Shown here: one piece after another, positions 62,387 to 64,000 of the stretch
How the letters are laid out: each line of letters opens with the position of its first letter
How positions within the stretch are numbered: the stretch's first letter is position 1
DNA from: Paenimyroides baculatum
GTDB lineage: Bacteria > Bacteroidota > Bacteroidia > Flavobacteriales > Flavobacteriaceae
Reading direction: 5' to 3'
Length of the DNA stretch: 64,000 nt
Assembly (NCBI RefSeq): GCF_008629655.1
Contig: NZ_VWSG01000004.1
Coordinates: forward strand, 62,001 to 126,000
Translations under genes and position numbers: made by a program
The notes under the pieces: model-generated
What the model saw: only the letters and a program-made list of their open reading frames with translations
Database searches by the model: none
What the model was told of the DNA's origin: nothing

Positions 62387-63202
62387 CTAGCCTATTATTT
62401 TGTAGTGAAAGATGTCTAGCAAAAACTGTTTTTTTCGATCAGCCGACAGATTTTCAATCGATCTCAATACGATGTTTCTACAACTTACAGCTAAATCGGT
62501 ATGAAAAATCAAGAGATAATACAGGTTAAAATGGATTTCGTTAATAGATAAACTTGAAAGATACTTGAACAAAAACTCTTCGATGATTTCGTTTTTATCT
62601 TCGCCGTTATCAATTTCCATGTTGTAGCCCAAAAACTTAAAAATAGTGTTCACATGAAAAACATATTCGTCGATGACATTCTCGCTAAAGGCAATTTCTT
62701 TTTCGTAAGCAAACAAATCGCTTAACTGCAGATTTTTTATGGTATGATGATCTTCTTTAAAATCGATAATACTTACAAAAACGTTTGATACCTGATACTT
62801 TAATTTAATTGCTTCGCCTGGATTTACAGGTTCGATATATTCGCCATTATACTTGATCTTTTTTTGAGAATTATTTTCAAGCTTAAACTTTTTTAAACTG
62901 TCGATCAAATAAATAAAATACGGTTCTAATGACTGTCGAATATTTATTTTGACTTGCAATTGCAAAATTTCGCTCTGCCTTTTATTAAATTCATACTGAA
63001 TGTAAAATGCCATAAAGGTAAAAACCACACCACAGGTTCCAATAATTGGCGCAGTGGTTCCTCCAATGGCATCGCCCAATTCGTTCTTGCCACTTAAACT
63101 AATCAACCAACTTTTATGGGTAAACAGATAGGCTAACAGCGGCACCATAACTACCATGATGAGTGCCATTACCATTCCCATAAAAACAACGCTTTTTTTC
63201 AT
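62387..63202 (-). CDS. Two-TM membrane protein, possibly putative abortive-infection (putAbiC-like)
   Basis: The 271-residue protein has two N-terminal TM helices (about 7-28 and 45-68) joined by a short loop, with GDAIGGTTAPIIGTCGVVF between and in the second. A long soluble helical domain follows, with Asn/Lys-rich stretches and a C-terminal YLLIFHTDLAVSCRNIVLR. The arrangement of two TM helices with a GDxxGG...PI loop resembles proteins labelled putative phage abortive infection protein. The match is by eye only, and a different membrane role is possible. Confidence 0.5.
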   Translation of the reverse strand: MKKSVVFMGMVMALIMVVMVPLLAYLFTHKSWLISLSGKNELGDAIGGTTAPIIGTCGVVFTFMAFYIQYEFNKRQSEILQLQVKINIRQSLEPYFIYLIDSLKKFKLENNSQKKIKYNGEYIEPVNPGEAIKLKYQVSNVFVSIIDFKEDHHTIKNLQLSDLFAYEKEIAFSENVIDEYVFHVNTIFKFLGYNMEIDNGEDKNEIIEEFLFKYLSSLSINEIHFNLYYLLIFHTDLAVSCRNIVLRSIENLSADRKKQFLLDIFHYKIIG

Positions 63203-63336
63203 TCTTTTGTTTTATAATTTAAAGATAGGAAATTATTGCAGGTGTACTTATGTTTCCTTTAAAAATTCTATTTACAAAAAAATATTAATTAAAAACAGTA
63301 AACTTTTACTATCTTAACTCTTAATTATCATTTAAA

Positions 63337-63915
63337 ATGGAGCAACCGCAAATAGAAGTTTTTTATCCGCAGAATACTATGGCTTTTAGAAATTGGTTAC
63401 AAGAAAATCACATTTCGAAACAAGCTGTGTGGATTGTTTTTCATAAAAAGGCATCAAAAAAAGAATTGTTAAGTTGGAGCGAAGCTGTTGATGTGGCTTT
63501 ATGTTTTGGTTGGATCGACAGTAAAAAGATCAAAATTAGCGATGATACATCGCACCAGTTTTTCAGCAAACGAAAAGCCAAAAGTACGTGGTCTAAAATC
63601 AACAAGGAAAAAATAAACAGACTCATTGCAGAAGGGTTAATGACAGAAGCAGGATATAAAAGTATTGAAACTGCCAAGCAAAACGGTTCATGGACTATTT
63701 TAGACGAAGTTGAAGAACTAATTGTTCCTGATGATTTAGAAGAGGCTTTTAAAATTCACGAAGGCTCTAAAGATTATTTTTCAGGTTTAAGCAAATCATC
63801 TAAAAAAATGATTTTACACTGGATTGTTCTTGCCAAACGACCTGAAACTAGACAAAAAAGAATTGCCGAAATTGCGGAATGTGCATCAAAACAGCAAAAA
63901 CCAAAACATATGTAA
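63337..63915 (+). CDS. YdeI/OmpD-associated family protein
   Basis: The 192-residue cytoplasmic protein has the family features: an N-terminal WLQENHISKQAVWIVFHKK, the central ALCFGWIDSKKI followed by FSKRKAKSTWSKINKEK (about residues 60-90), and a C-terminal helical region with KSSKKMILHWIVLAKRPETR. YdeI-type proteins are linked to resistance to antimicrobial peptides in enterobacteria, but their biochemical role is unknown. It stands alone near the window end. Confidence 0.88.
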   Translation: MEQPQIEVFYPQNTMAFRNWLQENHISKQAVWIVFHKKASKKELLSWSEAVDVALCFGWIDSKKIKISDDTSHQFFSKRKAKSTWSKINKEKINRLIAEGLMTEAGYKSIETAKQNGSWTILDEVEELIVPDDLEEAFKIHEGSKDYFSGLSKSSKKMILHWIVLAKRPETRQKRIAEIAECASKQQKPKHM

Positions 63916-63990
63916 AGGTAGTATTCCACAAAACATCGTTTCCATATAAAGAAAACCGTTTCTTTTCACCTTAAAATCAGCACATATAAC

Positions 63991-63998
63991 TATATTTG
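63991..63998 (+). promoter_or_regulatory. Candidate -7 element at the window end
   Basis: TATATTTG matches TAnnTTTG and would serve a plus-strand gene beyond the window. No clear -33 TTG is seen upstream. Confidence 0.3.
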
Positions 63999-64000
63999 GG

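Overview
The window looks like a piece of a Flavobacteriaceae chromosome (Bacteroidota; genus not resolved). The evidence is low GC, weak or absent Shine-Dalgarno sequences, promoters of the Bacteroidota type (TTG, then TAnnTTTG about 17-20 bases later), many SxxC lipoprotein signals, a mevalonate pathway with class II HMG-CoA reductase, and many secreted or periplasmic peptidases with proton-coupled peptide transporters. No rRNA, tRNA or CRISPR array was seen.

Layout. 0-6.3 kb: two lipoproteins, an aromatic amino acid hydroxylase and an M16 protease. 6.4-14.3 kb: three consecutive class III nucleotide cyclases (a TPR type, then two with a 7TM region, the last fused to an HD hydrolase domain), followed by a YitT membrane protein. 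14.3-25 kb: methyltransferase, map, gpmI, two convergent L,D-transpeptidases, GNAT, a Crp-like regulator, pirin, YceI and an M3 peptidase. 25-37 kb: a frameshifted secreted protein, a pseudouridine synthase, then mevalonate and isoprenoid genes in several minus-strand groups (UbiA + mevalonate kinase; flavoprotein + mvaD + Cys-rich protein + Crp/Fnr; HMG-CoA reductase + orphan GHMP kinase), with a truncated globin and an azurin between them. 37-47 kb: a second frameshifted gene, a DPP-IV-type peptidase, four tandem POT peptide transporters and a secreted thioredoxin. 47-55.6 kb: ComEC, an NlpC/P60 hydrolase, a tightly coupled surE-small membrane protein-lpxB operon, a tail-specific protease and an oligopeptide ABC permease. 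55.6-59.1 kb: a small accessory region with a third frameshifted gene, a winged-helix/TM protein, a RAYT transposase between inverted REP-like hairpins, a 13-unit 21-bp tandem repeat, an S28/S37 peptidase and a ParE toxin remnant. 59-64 kb: a lipoprotein, a GH25 lysozyme, a FAD oxidoreductase, a DUF5715-like protein, a possible abortive-infection membrane protein and a YdeI-like protein.

Two themes link the genes. One is peptide use: DPP-IV, M16, M3, S41 and S28/S37 peptidases would yield di- and tripeptides for the four POT carriers, and aromatic amino acid hydroxylase could act on a released amino acid. The other is isoprenoid precursor supply through mevalonate.

The most notable candidate system is the cyclase trio. 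The first cyclase keeps all class III catalytic residues. The second has lost the second metal-binding Asp but keeps the Asn/Arg pair. The third keeps both metal Asps but has lost the Arg. This complementary loss resembles the C2 and C1 halves of animal adenylyl cyclases and suggests that the two neighbours form an obligate heterodimer.
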